64,000 nucleotides of DNA, taken from contig CM035167.1 of assembly GCA_020205615.1 (NCBI GenBank), forward strand, positions 61,569,436 to 61,633,435, in the 5' to 3' direction. A program made the position numbers and the translations under genes. This document shows positions 31,997 to 43,454 of this stretch, one piece after another (within the stretch, counting starts at the first letter, position 1; each line of letters begins with the position of its first letter). Source of the DNA: Panax quinquefolius. Its lineage: Eukaryota; Streptophyta; Magnoliopsida; Apiales; Araliaceae. The notes under the pieces were generated by a model that did not search any database, was not told the origin of the DNA, and saw only the letters and a list, made by a program, of their open reading frames with translations.

Positions 31997-33215
31997 ATGT
32001 CCTTAATCCTTGATACAGACTTGATTCCGAAGAGATTCCTATTATGTGTAAGAGATCCGTGGGGATACAGCTCTGTCTGTTTTGACGATGTGTATAACAT
32101 ATACCATCATCGATCCTCTTTGATGATGTTGACCTTTTCCTGGTTTGTATCGCCAGGATATGTCAAGGTTCTATTGGATTTACTGCCAACAACATATGTT
32201 GTCAAGGCTGCCTGACCTTCATTGATGTGTACTTCACCGACGTGAGAATCAACGGATGAAAACCCTGTGGAGTATACTGTCAAGGCTGCTTGACCTTCGC
32301 TGACGTGTGAATCAACGGATGAAAACCCTGTTGGGCAGATTGTTAATGTTGCTTGACCTTCGCTGACATGTGAATGAATGGCTGAAAACCCTGTGGGGAA
32401 GATTGTCAATGCTGCTTGACCTTCGCTGATATGTGAATTAATGGCTGAAAACCCTGTGGGCAGATTGTCAAGGCTGCTTAACCTTCCTTGATATGTGTGT
32501 CAACGGAGCATTGCATTGTGACCCCCGTCGGGGATCCACTGGGGACTATGAATACCAAAGAATGAAATCATCGAATAGCTTTCGATGCATCGATGGGTTT
32601 ACTTGCCATCGGTTGAAATAACGTCAAGGTTGCTTGACCTTCATTGATACGTACACCAATGAATTACAACGCGTGGTGACCCCCACCGGGGAATGCGTTG
32701 TAACCCCCACCAGGGTACGCATTGTACATTAGGGTTATAACCATAAATTGGCAGCATTGGACCTTCATCAGGTATTACCGAGCATGACTTGCAACATTTG
32801 AGATTATCGGCATAGTATACCCCGTGCTTGGGTGAATACCAATGAGTGACGTGCAGACCCAAGGTTCAATCTGAGAGGACCAGGGTTGTAAGCTATTCTG
32901 CTCAATCGCGTAGCATTTTTATTCCTGATTTGACCTCTTCAGTCTGTGAGAACTCCTTTGTAACTCAAACTAGACCGAGCCGGAGGGGTGGGGCCCATAT
33001 AGGGCTACCGCAGGTACACCTTCTCCAGCCGTAGATGGACCTGCGACCAACCTTAGATGTTATAATCCTGCAGGTTGCTTTCATAAGTCATTTTCAAGTT
33101 GCGCCGTGAAGGAAATTCGGGAGCTCTTCTTCAGATCTACTGAGTTCGGGTGACTTTCTACAAATTATATCACCGTACAAGTGTTCTACACTATCCACAC
33201 CCTTTTTGAGGTGAT
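31766..33215 (-). other. Ogre 3' non-coding region next to the LTR
   Basis: Non-coding in the element sense. It holds the polypurine tract (31766-31778), two of the hairpins, a minisatellite at 32200-32510, and G+C-rich words (GACCCCCACCGGGG near 32680, ACCCCCACCAGGG near 32703). No free gene is seen. Confidence 0.65.
32200..32510. repeat. Minisatellite, five units of 62-78 bp
   Basis: Units begin TGTCAAGG or TGTTAATG at 32200, 32278, 32341, 32404 and 32466. They share GCTGCTTGACCTTCGCTGA and GGCTGAAAACCCTGTGG. A stray copy lies at 32621-32665. The minus frame 32409-32107 stays open through the 63-bp units (21 codons each), giving repeats of TGFSSVDSHVSEGQAALT. I treat this as a by-product of period length. 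Confidence 0.9.
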
Positions 33216-35198
33216 TTGGAGATTGGTTATCCAGATATTATTGATCTAGATCAGCCGAGTACTTCCCGCAGAACCACTTCTGGTGTACGGAGGAGGGCTT
33301 CCGAAGTGCCTCGACCACGTTCTATTAGACAGCCTCATCGGTTGGTGGAGGCGGTTATACGTCCAGTCCAGGCTGATGTGCCAGACGTTGAGGACGAGGA
33401 GGAGGATTTTCTGGTTACGGACCCCGCTCCTGCTGCAAATGTTCCCCGTAGGGAGCTCCCTTACATTCAGGTGGTAAACCCAGAGCTTCTGGGTGATTTG
33501 AGCAGACATCCCTCGATGTATTTGCACGCTAACGAGGTATGATGTTAGATCTTGATCTTCCTTTTTTCCTATTGATGAGGATTAAAGGGTTTTGATGTTG
33601 ATCTGCATTTCATGCAGGTTCCCAGCTTTACACAGCCTCAAGGGAATTGGTTTAGCATACACTCCATGTATCAGGCTCTTCATCCTGACTATAGAGCGGT
33701 TGTGCATGACTGAGGATTTGGAGCATTCTTTTCCATCCTTCCCCATCGTTGTCCCTGGGGTTACCTCAGATCATTGTCTGAGCGATGGTTCCACCAGACT
33801 CAGTCTCTCCATTTGTTGGACTGTGAGGTGATGATGACGCCGATGGATTGGTGGTTTATCATAGGTATGGAGTTTGGACTGGCACCAGTGCCTTACATGG
33901 TGGATATTACCCCTACTGCCGTCAGATCCTTGCTAGGAGTTTCGGCGGAGGCGCTCAAAGGGAGGACTGTCCGTGCAGGTCCTTTGAGCGTAGATTCTAT
34001 GAGTGGGCTATTGAGCGAGCCCATGCCAGATGATGTCAGAGTCAGGGATCACATTCTTCGGCGATTGTTCCTGATGATTATTAGAGGCTACTTTATAGCT
34101 GATAACTCTTCTACGGTGTTGTTCGGTTTGATCAGCGCCACGCGTCATATGGACCATATTGGAGAGTATGATTGGGGTTCCTACACCTTTGCCTATTTCC
34201 TCAGGGGCATGCGTATACGCTCGCAGGGTTTGACTGAGGCTTGACTAGGATTCTACCCATTCTTGATGGTGAGTATTTCTCTTGTCATTTCCCATTTATA
34301 GGTTAAGAGTGTTTACTAACCGCAGATGTTTTGCCATTGTGTTGGCAGTTTTGGGCCTATGAGAGACTCCTATGCTTGCGTCCTGTGAGTGTGTTAGGTT
34401 TAGATACCTATCCACGAGGACGACGATGGCATCATTCCATATTGGCAGAGGTCCTTGTAGCTGAGGGTTTCACTCACTGCCGCCTGCTGCTGGAGTTGTT
34501 GACAGCTGATATTATCACATAGATTCCCTATTCTGGGGAATATTTGGCCATCGGTTTTGAGGATGGGTACCCGACTGGCGTCGAGTATGTGATTTCCACC
34601 CGGAGAGTTCCTCTCATTACAGATGGAGGATGGGAGCTCTATTTAGGAGAGTGTGCTATTAGGAGCACCACAGGGGAGATTTGTATGCTGATCTTGCCTC
34701 CTGCCAGGCGTCATTGGCCTGTATCGCAGTCATCCATCATTGATATCCCATTGTTGGGGGTTGACGGCTTTGCACTATTAGAGGGTCCTTGTGCTCAGGA
34801 GATATTCCAGCGTTGGTGGTTCCCTCGTACCATTGGAGCCCAGTCCCGCGCCACTCAGTTCATGCGGGATATGGTTCCAGGATCCGTGATGATGACGGAT
34901 TGGATAGCTTGTGTCTGAGATTTGACTCATGCGACATAGATTGACAGTTTGACCCGGCGACTAGACCAGGCAGATTTCATTATCCGGCATTTGGGGTAGA
35001 GATCCGGCAGAGGCCGATTCGTTTGATCCTTCCAGCTCAGGTACTGGCCCCTCAGATGACCCATTTGGTTTTGCCGGTGCAGATCCTCCTTTTTATAGGT
35101 CTTACATCCTTGTTGATAGAGATCCAGTAACTCAGGAGGAGTTACATCGGGTGGACAAGATTGATGATGTAGACATTGACACCATTGTCTTCTTCTAA
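33216..35198 (+). pseudogene. Plant mobile domain (PMD) protein, intron-containing, antisense to Ogre
   Basis: Exon 1 (33216-33536) encodes an acidic N-terminus; its first codon is TTG where an ATG would be expected. Intron 1 is 33537-33617 (GTATG...GCAG, 81 bp, phase 0). Exon 2 (33618-34268) has LSERWFHQTQSLHLLDCEV, MTPMDWWFIIGMEFG and later IRGYFIADN, HMDHIGEYDWGSYTFAYF. These match the order in plant mobile domain proteins (R-W-P-E-T-H-T-F-H, then D-I-G-x-Y-x-W-G-x-A-x-L). Intron 2 is 34269-34348 (GTGAG...GCAG, 80 bp, phase 0). Exon 3 starts FWAYERLLCLRP. Stops occur near 33708, 34247, 34520 and 34916, mostly TGG or CGA to TGA and CAG to TAG, and the acidic tail to TAA 35196 is frame-shifted. 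The gene is dead but keeps both introns. The assignment rests on motif memory. Confidence 0.7.
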
Positions 35199-35503
35199 TG
35201 TATTCTCGTTATTTCTTTTGATAGGCCTCTGTTAGCTATTGTGTGGCTGTGCCCCATTCTTGCTATATCTTTTGATAGGTTTATGTTAGTAGTAGGGCGT
35301 CTGTGCCCCATTTCCCTATATTTGTAGCTGTACAGAGACGATGTATTAGATGTTGATATACTTAGGAATGTATGCACATTTTATCATTCCCTTATATCAT
35401 ATTTCAATATATTATCTACAATACATGTATCATGTTATGCATATGTATGTCCAGAGATATTCAGCATTGACCCCTGGATTGTCTTATGACACGGCCCGTA
35501 CAG
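35199..35503. other. Spacer between the two antisense genes
   Basis: A short repeat of TCTTTTGATAGG...GTTAG and TGTGCCCCATT at about 35213-35312 (period about 60). No gene is seen. It could hold the promoter of the downstream gene. Confidence 0.5.
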
Positions 35504-37221
35504 ATGTCTTCTTCGACATTTAGCCGTATTGATCATACCCCACCATCATTGGTGGCATCTGGTATGCGATCATGGTATGATAGCATGTCACCATTAGACA
35601 GGGTGACCGTAGATCATTTATTGCAGCATACTATGACCCTGTTAATGTTTTAGGTTCCCACAAGATTCATGGATGGCATGCTGGAGCATTGGGTATCGGA
35701 GAGGCAGGTTTTTCGATTTGGGACCCAGGAGTTGACTCCCACTCTGGAGGAGTATGCACGATTGACCTTGCGTACATATGGCTTTAGGGGACATGAGTCG
35801 ATGGTTCATGACCCTGACTGGATTGAGGCGTAGGGTGGTGCAGGATGAGCTTACATCTGGCCACATTATATCCCAGCATTTTCTGTTTGACAGATTTGGC
35901 TCTGAGGATAGTTATACACGACATTCCGGGGATTTCACTACATCGGAGGATCATTGGCGTATAGCCAGGGTGGATGTACAGCTATTGTGCGTACTGTCGT
36001 ATGTCTATATGCCACGGTACATAGATGAGATAGATATTGGAGTCATCATGGCAGTGAGAGCTCTCAGGGAGGGTCGTACCATCATATCGATGATTATAGC
36101 AGTGACTCTGAGGTCGGCTACATACTGCTGATCCGACAAGAGTGTTTACAGGCAGCTTGGTCATGTTGTACGTGTGGTTTATGTCCCACTTGAGACCGAT
36201 CGGCACCTTTAGACGGCATGGGTATTGTTTCACCCATGATATAGCCATGTCATACTCCTTCCAGCCATCGGAGTGTACAAACGCTATATCTTGGTCTATG
36301 TTCTTGGTGGATATCAGAGATCCGTTTAGCATATTGTCGTGTTCGGGGTTTAGCTCACCTTACAACTTTATTAATCTTGCTCCGGGTATAGATTATCTCC
36401 GTTTGGCTGGTTTGAGGGGCATGTCTACCTACCACCCGCTGGCCGTGATGTCGCAGTTTAACCAGTTCTAGGATTTTCATCCTTTCGAGGGGGTGTTAGG
36501 ACAGAGTTTAGCTTCTCGCTATCTTTCAGCAGAGGACCGATCTCGTGTGTATGCTTGTTGGGATCAGCGTGAGATAGCTGTTTTTTCTGTTAGTCATCCA
36601 GGTTGTTCCTCAGAGTATTCTGTGTGGATGGAGACAAAGATTTCATCGGTTGCGGCGGTATCCACAGTACAGGATAGTGAGTCAGATGATGGAGAGCCCA
36701 TGGAGGACATTGATTCCCACCTCGAGGAGGAGCTAGTTGCCGGATTGCCAGCATTTCCTTTAGATTCTCCTAGTACTAGTACTATTGTGATTCAGCATTC
36801 AGCACAGTTCTTTGAGCAGAGTCGTCATCTGATGACTTTTGAGAGAGACCAGGCGAGAGCCTTGATGTTGACTGCCCATGATGGGAGAGACGCAGCTCTA
36901 TTAGAGAGAGATGAGGCATTAGCCCACAGAGATGTCCCTGTTGTTGAGCGGGATGAGGCCAGATCAGCCAGAGATGCAGTGATAGTTGAGCAGGATAGTG
37001 CCATATATGCCCGGGATGTAGCCATCACAGATAGTACTGCAGTGAGGTCCCTTACCACTAGCATGATTGCAAAGATGAGCGCTTACATTGATGAGCATAT
37101 GATCACCATGCAGATGGCTGCAGATCTGTTGGGTCGTGTGGATACTCTAGTACAGGAGACCACAGCTTCGCCTCCTTCTTCTGAGAGGGATGTTGGGCTT
37201 GTTAGCTCGCATATACCCTAA
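35504..37221 (+). pseudogene. DUF7745-like protein with helical C-terminus, antisense to Ogre
   Basis: ATG at 35504 (MSSSTFSRIDHTPPS). The first part reads WYDSMSPLDRVTVDHLLQH, then FRFGTQELTPTLEEYARL, the pattern of the plant family I know as DUF7745 (F-x-F-x-x-x-D-L-x-P-T-x-E-E-Y). The middle (35830-36130) has IISMIIAVTLRSATYC, and 36142 onward LVMLYVWFMSHLRPI and SMFLVDIRDPF. The C-terminal third (36680-37200) is acidic then helical, with repeated ERDEA and RDA words. Breaks: TAG about 35652, a frameshift about 35770-35820, TGA 36129 with a shift, TAG 36469. It ends at TAA near 37219. No intron was identified. The family name is from memory; function unknown. Confidence 0.6.
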
Positions 37222-37583
37222 CTTGTAGATGGGCTGGTATTTTCCTGCACAGACTAGCATAGCCATTTTGTCTTGTACAGTTTACATTGTGTATATCAAA
37301 CAACATTATATATATAGCAAGGAAATATATTTTTGATCACTTCCCTTTTAGATACGCTCTGATAATTGCTTGATATTTTGCCTACTTCTTCAGGGCTTGT
37401 GGTCTTGATGTATTCTGAATTCCTCCTAGGTGGATGGACATTGAGTTGTCTCTGATAGTTCAGAATGGATCATCAATCTATGTATCCCTACCATCTTTGG
37501 TGTCTTGGGACTGGTTTCTGTATGGAAATGTGGAGAGGAGTGTGGCTTTCCTATCTGAGATTGACCGCACCACAGATGGTCGC
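37222..37583 (-). other. Ogre 3' region between antisense gene and solo LTR
   Basis: Non-coding in both directions as far as I can see. The last five bases GTCGC (37579-37583) are the target site of the solo LTR, and the sequence continues at 39133. Confidence 0.6.
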
Positions 37584-39127
37584 TGATGAGTGAGTTTTAT
37601 ACTCATAATTGAGTGCGTTTGAACTTAATCTTTTGGATGTTTTTAAGTTTTTATGTCTATTCATGCATGTTTTATGTTGTTTTGTAGGAATTGGGACAAA
37701 AGTTACTTGGATCGACGTTCGGGGTGGCTAGATTCGCGTTTTCGGCTTGCCATTTACACAGTAGTCACTTCAGAGCCAATTTGAGTATTTCTACGGACCT
37801 TTAGTTAGAAAAACTTAAAGAATGAAAGTTGTAGATCTACTTCTCCTCTTTCTGGATCATCTTGAATCATTGAAATTAGAGTTTGGACGAAGAAGTTATG
37901 GCCATTTTCCTAAAGGACGTCGGAGCGGAAAATGTCAGAACATGTGTAAGCGTGCCGGGCGCCCATTTTGGCTATATGCTCAAGTCTTGGTATTTGGGGA
38001 AGCGATGTTTGAGCGTCGTACCCAGTGCTGGGGCACTGGGGAAGGGTTTGGTGATGGTCTGGACGCGTTTTGGGTGAATTTTGACACCTTTTTGACTCCA
38101 AATTGGATTGGGTTTGTTCCTAAGCTAAAAATTGGACTTGTAACCTATAAATACATGATGTAAGGCATCAAATAAAGGGAGATTACATAGATTAGACTAG
38201 ATTAAACACTCCATTAGATTAGAATATAAACCCTAGTTCTTAATTAGGCACTAGAGATTGAAGCAAATTGAAGAACATTGAAGATTAAGAGCAAGAGCAA
38301 GAGGGGAGCATCAGATTTGCTGACAACAGATTCTATTCTCTTCTATTATCATACTTTTATCTTTTAATGTCTATTCAATTGTGGATTCTTGATTTTAATT
38401 CATTAATTATGAACTAACTCTTTTATTGAGATTTCAATTGAACTTTTTATGGCTATGAATTAGTTATCATTATATTCCAATTATTTATGTTAAAGTGAGT
38501 TGTTTATCTTGCCTTGTGCTTATTGATTAATTATCTGATCAATAATTACCTTGTTACTCTAGAAGGAATTGGAAGAGGAATTCTAGGGTTAGAACTGAGC
38601 ATGATATCATGTGACTTAGTTATTTGCAAAGTGAATAATTAGGTTTGTGAATAGAATGGAAATATCTATTTGCCGCATATAACACATAAGGAATTGGGAT
38701 TGTAACGAGTTTAATTCAATTGTTTTGCATAGGAATATAACAAAATTAATCTGGGTTAAATAGAAGGCACATGATCACTTGAGAAAGGGCTTTTGGCATT
38801 TGAGAATTCCTGTTAACAATTCAGTAGACATAATAATTGGGATAATTGGATAATTGGTTTAAAGTTCATAATTGCGGATATTGGAGTCTTAACCTTTATT
38901 TATTTAAATTCATTTATAAAGTAATTCAGTTTAATTAGTTAATTTAGTTTTCTTAATTAGAAAAATCACGATTTAAGATTGTTTAAATAAAATTAGTTTG
39001 GTTAAGAATTAGTACTTGGTGATTTTTATTAAATAATTCCTCGTGGGAACGATACTTTTCTTATCACTTTATTACTTGTTGACCGTGTATACTTGCACGT
39101 ATTCATTGATTGCGAAATCAACCAACA
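37584..39127 (+). mobile_element. Solo LTR, Tat/Athila type, 1544 bp
   Basis: Begins TGATGAGTGAG, ends CCAACA, and is flanked by perfect 5-bp duplications GTCGC (37579-37583 and 39128-39132) with no internal region. The 3' end has GGGAACGATACTT, ACTTGTTGACCGTGTATAC and TTGCACG, matching the T1 LTR in the other orientation and the usual 3' end of Tat/Athila LTRs. It arose by recombination between the two LTRs of an inserted element. The open frame at 37822-38163 lies in U3 and has no recognised domain. Confidence 0.88.
38144..38155 (+). promoter_or_regulatory. TATA box of the solo LTR
   Basis: CCTATAAATACA at roughly one third of the LTR, on the strand that agrees with the LTR ends. Confidence 0.65.
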
Positions 39128-39917
39128 GTCGCCAGTACCCCTATTTAGGAGGAGCCTAGTTAATTCTATCTCTTATGGATTGGTGTTGTTCTTGAAGATA
39201 CAACCGCAGCTTAGATGGTTGCCGAATCTCCTATTTGGGAGGAGTTCAAGTAATTTCATCCCTTTGGTCTGAAGCCAAATGAAATGTAGTGGATTGAAGT
39301 TTGATTCCTGTACCGTTGACAAGTCTTTGTGTTTTGGTAGGGAGTGAGACCGAACCATGACTGGCTTCCTACGTACTCCTATTGAAGAGGAGATCAGGTC
39401 TGCGTAGTTCGAACCTGGTGTAAGAGGTCCAAAGTTGTATGGCAGAAAAGGGTGTAGGAATGTTTTTGTTATTTTTGTTTTTGTAAGGAGAATGAGGTAG
39501 AAATGTTTTTGTTGTTTTTTTTATTGCGATCGGGCCATATGAAATGGTTGCCTACGTACTCCTATTGAAGAGGAGATTAGGTCGGCGTAGTTCACCCCTC
39601 AGGGCGAGTTGAAATGCGTGATCCCATGTGTAGGTAAGGCTGCGGGGACAAGAAAGTTTGATCCTAGGTTGAGGATAAACTACAGGTACGAGAAGTTTGA
39701 TCCCATGTATGGGTAGCCAAACTGCAAACGCGAGAGGTTTAATCCGTAGTGGGATGACCTAACTTATATGAGCATAGTGATGCCAGGCTGCTAGCTTGCA
39801 AAGTATGTTTCCCTGAGGGGCAAAGTGTGGAAAGCGTTGTATATGGTGAAGGGTTAAAGAACTGGAATGACTGGTGATCTGATGATCTAACACCAGGATG
39901 TTTGCTTGATGGTAACC
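39128..39917 (-). other. Ogre 3' region adjoining integrase
   Basis: Non-coding. It contains a repeated motif, CTACGTACTCCTATTGAAGA with GGAGAT and CGTAGTTC, at 39370-39412 and 39551-39593, plus a weaker copy near 39137. This wording is common in the 3' regions of plant Tat elements. GTTTGATCC or GTTTAATCC words recur at 39655-39750. Confidence 0.65.
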
Positions 39918-41270
39918 TCAGACATAGTACCGTTTCACGGTGTCCGAGTTGATGAGTTGTGGTAATTCATCGCCATCCATTTCTTTTAATCTGAGAGCGC
40001 CTCCTGTCAATACTTCCTTAACAATAAATGGGCCTTCGTAGTTAGGAGCGAATTTTCCTTTAGCCTGATCTTGGTTGTCAAGAATCTTCTTCAAAATCAA
40101 GTCATATTGTTTAAACTGCCGTAGTCGAAATTTTTTGTTGTAGGATCTGGCGATCCTTTGATGATATAATTGACCATGGAAGATAGTCGCAGTTCGCCTT
40201 TCATCTATTAGAGACAATTGGTGATACCTGTCTTGTACCCATTGGTCTTCATCCAGCTGAGCATCTATCAACACTCTGAGGGATTCCATTTCAACTTCTA
40301 TGGGGAGCACTGCTTCCATCCCATAGGTTAATGCATAGGGGGTTGCCCCAGTGGAAGTGCGCATTGATGTTCTGTAGGCTAACAGAGTAAGAGGCAATAA
40401 GTCAGTCCAATCTTTGTGGTTGGCGGACATCTTTTACATGATCTTCTTAATGTTTTTGTTAGCAAATTCAACAGCACCATTCATCTTTGGACGGTAGATG
40501 ATGGAGTTAGGATGTTTGATGTTGAATTTACTACATAACTCCTCCATCATCTTATTGTTGAGGTTCTTAACATTGTCTGATACAATTACCTCTGGTTGTC
40601 CATATCGACAAATGACATTGTTTCTGATGAAAGCAATGATGACTTCTTTGGTAACCCTGGGAAGGAGGTTGCTTCTACCCACTTGGTGAAGTAGTCAATC
40701 ATGGTGAAGATAAATCGATGTCCATTACTTGCTTTTAGGCTCAATGGGCCCAATAACATCCATTCCCCACATTGAGAATGTCCAAGGTGAACTCATATTG
40801 TGGAGTTCCCGTGGAGAGGCGTGGATAGCATTCCCATGAATTTGGCACTGATAACATCTAGTGACATGGTCATTCTGATCGACTTTTCGGAGAGAGCAGA
40901 ATGTCACATCTCCGAGGATCTTCTTAACAAGGAGGGGGCCACTCATGTGTGGGCCACAGACTCCACCATGAATCTCATCCATAAGCCTTTGAGCTTGGTC
41001 TTTGTCTAAACATCTGAGGAGACCTTGTCTGGCATCTCTCTTATAGAGGGCATCTCCACTCAAGTAGAATTTCATAGCAAGTCGATGGATCCGCCTTTTC
41101 TCAGTCGGGCTCACCTCAGCGGGTGTAGATCCATCTCTTAGGTACTCCTTGATATGTTGATACCAAGGATGCTGGATGGGAGGTAGCTCATCCGATACTT
41201 CTCCAACATAGTTCCCATAGGCTGGTGCCTTGTGTAGGTAAATTGTGACACGTGGCAAGTGTCCCTTGTC
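39918..41270 (-). pseudogene. pol: Ogre integrase
   Basis: Sense order: zinc region with MDEIHGGVCGPHMSG and CYQCQIHGN (about 40980-40810), GMDVIGPIEP with the first catalytic Asp (about 40760), a frameshift and stop near 40685-40720, RYGQPEVIVSDNVKNLN with the second Asp (about 40585), VEFANKNIKKI with the Glu (about 40455), a stop at 40434, and the C-terminal part open 40430-39918 with LLAYRTSMRTSTGATPYAL, YGMEAVLPIEVE and FIVKEVLTGGALRLKEMDGD. All three catalytic residues are visible. The tail is characteristic of Tat/Ogre, and no chromodomain follows. Confidence 0.9.
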
Positions 41271-42272
41271 AGGTATGTGAATCAAGGAGGCTAAAGTTGC
41301 TAATGTGTCGGAAAAGTCATTCCTTTTACGAGGAATATATTGAAAAGAGATTTCTTCGAACTCTAAAACTATCTTTAAACTTGTCGATGGTAAGGTAGCA
41401 AATGTAGCTCTTTGGTTTGATAGATTCACGTGGATTGTCTTACCACTAACTCCGAATCTCCAAAGACAGTTAACCGTCTGATGCCCATTGAATAGGCAAG
41501 TTTTAGCCCCATGAGACAGCCTTCATATTCAGTTGTGTTGTTGGTGCTGACAAACTATAATTTGACGACGACGGGATACTGTTCCCCCGTGCTGGATACT
41601 AGAACTGCTCCAGCTCCAGCACCTTCCATATTAACAGCTCCATCAAAATATATTTTCCATGTTTGGCATGTATCGTACTAATGGTGTTGCTGAACTGTCA
41701 TTACCCCTTCATCGGGGAAGTATGTTTCCGAGGGTTTGAAGTCCCCTGAAGGTGCGGCAACCAGTTGATCCGCAATTTCTTGACCTTTGATGGACTTTTG
41801 AGTCACGTAGGCGATGTCAAATTATTGTAGGATCAACTGCCATTTGAACAGCCGGTAATTTAACATGGGTTTATTGAACATGTACTTGAGAGGATCCACG
41901 CGGGATATGAGATGGGTTGTATGACCATGGAGGTAATGTTATAATCTCATGGAAGCCCATGCTAAAGCGCAACAAGTCCTCTTAATCAGAGTGTACTTGT
42001 GTTCACTGCTGCTGAATTTTTTGCTGAGGTAATAGATAGCTCGTTCTTGGCCTCTATCGTCTTTCTCGTCTCGACAAGATGCATGATTCTATGACATCAT
42101 TACTGACTGACATGTATATGAACAGGGGAACATCATCCCTGGATGGTACCAAAACGGGAGCTTTGACTAGCTGCTCTTTGATTGTAAGGAAGGCCTTCTG
42201 GCACTCGTCGTTCCATTTTATGGAGGAGTTCTTCCTTAACAGCTTGAAGATTGGCTCACAGGTTGCTGTGAG
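41271..42272 (-). pseudogene. pol: Ogre RNase H region
   Basis: After the RT end (about 42272) the frame has many stops and shifts. Recognisable words are KAFLTIKEQLVKAPVL (about 42200) and, at the far end, FQYIPRKRNDFSDTLATLAS (about 41350-41290), the usual end of the Tat RNase H domain. The middle is too broken to trace reliably. Tat elements often carry two RNase H domains; I cannot tell how many were here. Confidence 0.7.
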
Positions 42273-43386
42273 TTAAGAGATGAACCTGCTAATGAAGTTG
42301 ATTCTTCCCAAAAATCCCCGTATTTCCTTCTCTGTCTTAGGAATTGGCAATTCCGTGATGGCCTGGATTTTGGTAGGATCCAGCTCAATCCCTTTGTGGC
42401 TGACTAGGAATCCTAGCAACTTGCCTAATTTAACACCAATGGCACACTTGGATGGATTCAACTTCAAGTTGTACTTACACAACAAGTTGAATAGCTTCCT
42501 GAGATGGTCTAAGTGGTCTTCCTCCTTCCGGGACTTGACAATGATGTCATCCACGTAGATCTCTATCTCTTTGTGCATTAATTCATGGAAGAGGGCCATC
42601 ATAGCTCACTGATAGGTTGCTTCGGCATTGATGAGGCCGAATGACAACCGTCTATAGCAAAAAGTTCCCCAAGGTGTGATGAAATCAGTTTTCTCACGAT
42701 CTTCCTCAGCAACCATGATCTAATGGTACCCCGCAAAGCAATCAGCAAAGGAGTACATGCAGTATTGAGCAGTATTGTCAATGAGAACGTGGATAAATGG
42801 CACGGGAAAGCTATCTTTAAGGTAAGCTTTGTTCATGTCCCGGTAATCCACGTAAACTCGCACCTTTCCTCCAGGTTTAGGCACGGGAACGATGTTAGAT
42901 ATCCACTTAGGATTTGTGGAGACCATGATGATGCCAGCTTGAAATTGTTTCACAATTTCTTCTTTCACCTTTAAACTCCACTCAGGTTTTAATCGCCTGA
43001 GCTTCTGCTTGACTGGCATGAATCCCTCTTTAATGGGAAGGCGATGAAGAAAAATGTTAATGGACAAACCCACCATATCTTTATGAGACCATGCAAACAC
43101 ATCCTAGAATTGGGTTAGTAGCGTAACCATGTCATTCCTTTGGTTTGGGGTAAGGTTTGAACCAATATGGATTAACTTAGGGCTTTTTAAGGTTCCGAGA
43201 TTGAAGGAAGTGATTTGATCAAGGTTGGGTTTAGGATTGTCTTTGACCCATTCTTGAATTTCTGGAGGCACCTCAATGTCCTCATATATTTCCATCAAGG
43301 CTGAATTCATCTCTACATCAAAGGTACAATCCTTGTGGAGAAGAGGCACCATATCAGCAAGTACATGCACATCTATATTCAGGGTC
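42273..43386 (-). pseudogene. pol: Ogre reverse transcriptase and upstream linker
   Basis: The exon starts at the intron acceptor (43386). Linker: PNLDQITSFNLGTLKSPKLI, then DVFAWSHKDMVG-like wording across a stop near 43104, HRLPIKEGFMPVKQKLRRL, VPVPKPGGKVRVYVDYRDMN, and the catalytic IEIYVDDIIVKS (about 42555-42520), then LGFLVSHKGIELDPTKI and IRGFLGRINFISRF. Stops at 42720 (TAG) and 42606 (TGA) look like CAG and CGA with C changed to T. The YVDD box is intact. Confidence 0.9.
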
Positions 43387-43454
43387 CTGAAACAAAATAT
43401 GCTTTCACTTAGTATATATGAAAGAGTTTGATCATACACAGTGCTAGCATATAC
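43387..43454 (-). other. Candidate spliceosomal intron upstream of RT
   Basis: The sense strand reads CA followed by GTATATGC at 43454 and TTTTGTTTCAG ending at 43387, 68 bp. Removing it joins the upstream frame (43897 downward) in phase with the frame that leads into RT. An intron in this position, between protease and RT, is known from Ogre elements. The size is near the lower limit for plants. The inference rests on splice-site match and restored phase. Confidence 0.55.

Noticed and set aside
32200..32510. Possible CRISPR-like array
   Set aside because: Units are head-to-tail minisatellite copies without unique spacers, in a plant retrotransposon, with no cas genes.
33216..37221. PMD and DUF7745-like genes as ordinary host genes
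   Set aside because: They lie between the integrase and 3' LTR of one Ogre element, share its decay, and the element sequence continues on both sides. A separate later insertion cannot be fully excluded.
37822..38163. 113-codon plus frame in the solo LTR
   Set aside because: LTR U3 sequence; no known domain, and it overlaps the TATA region.
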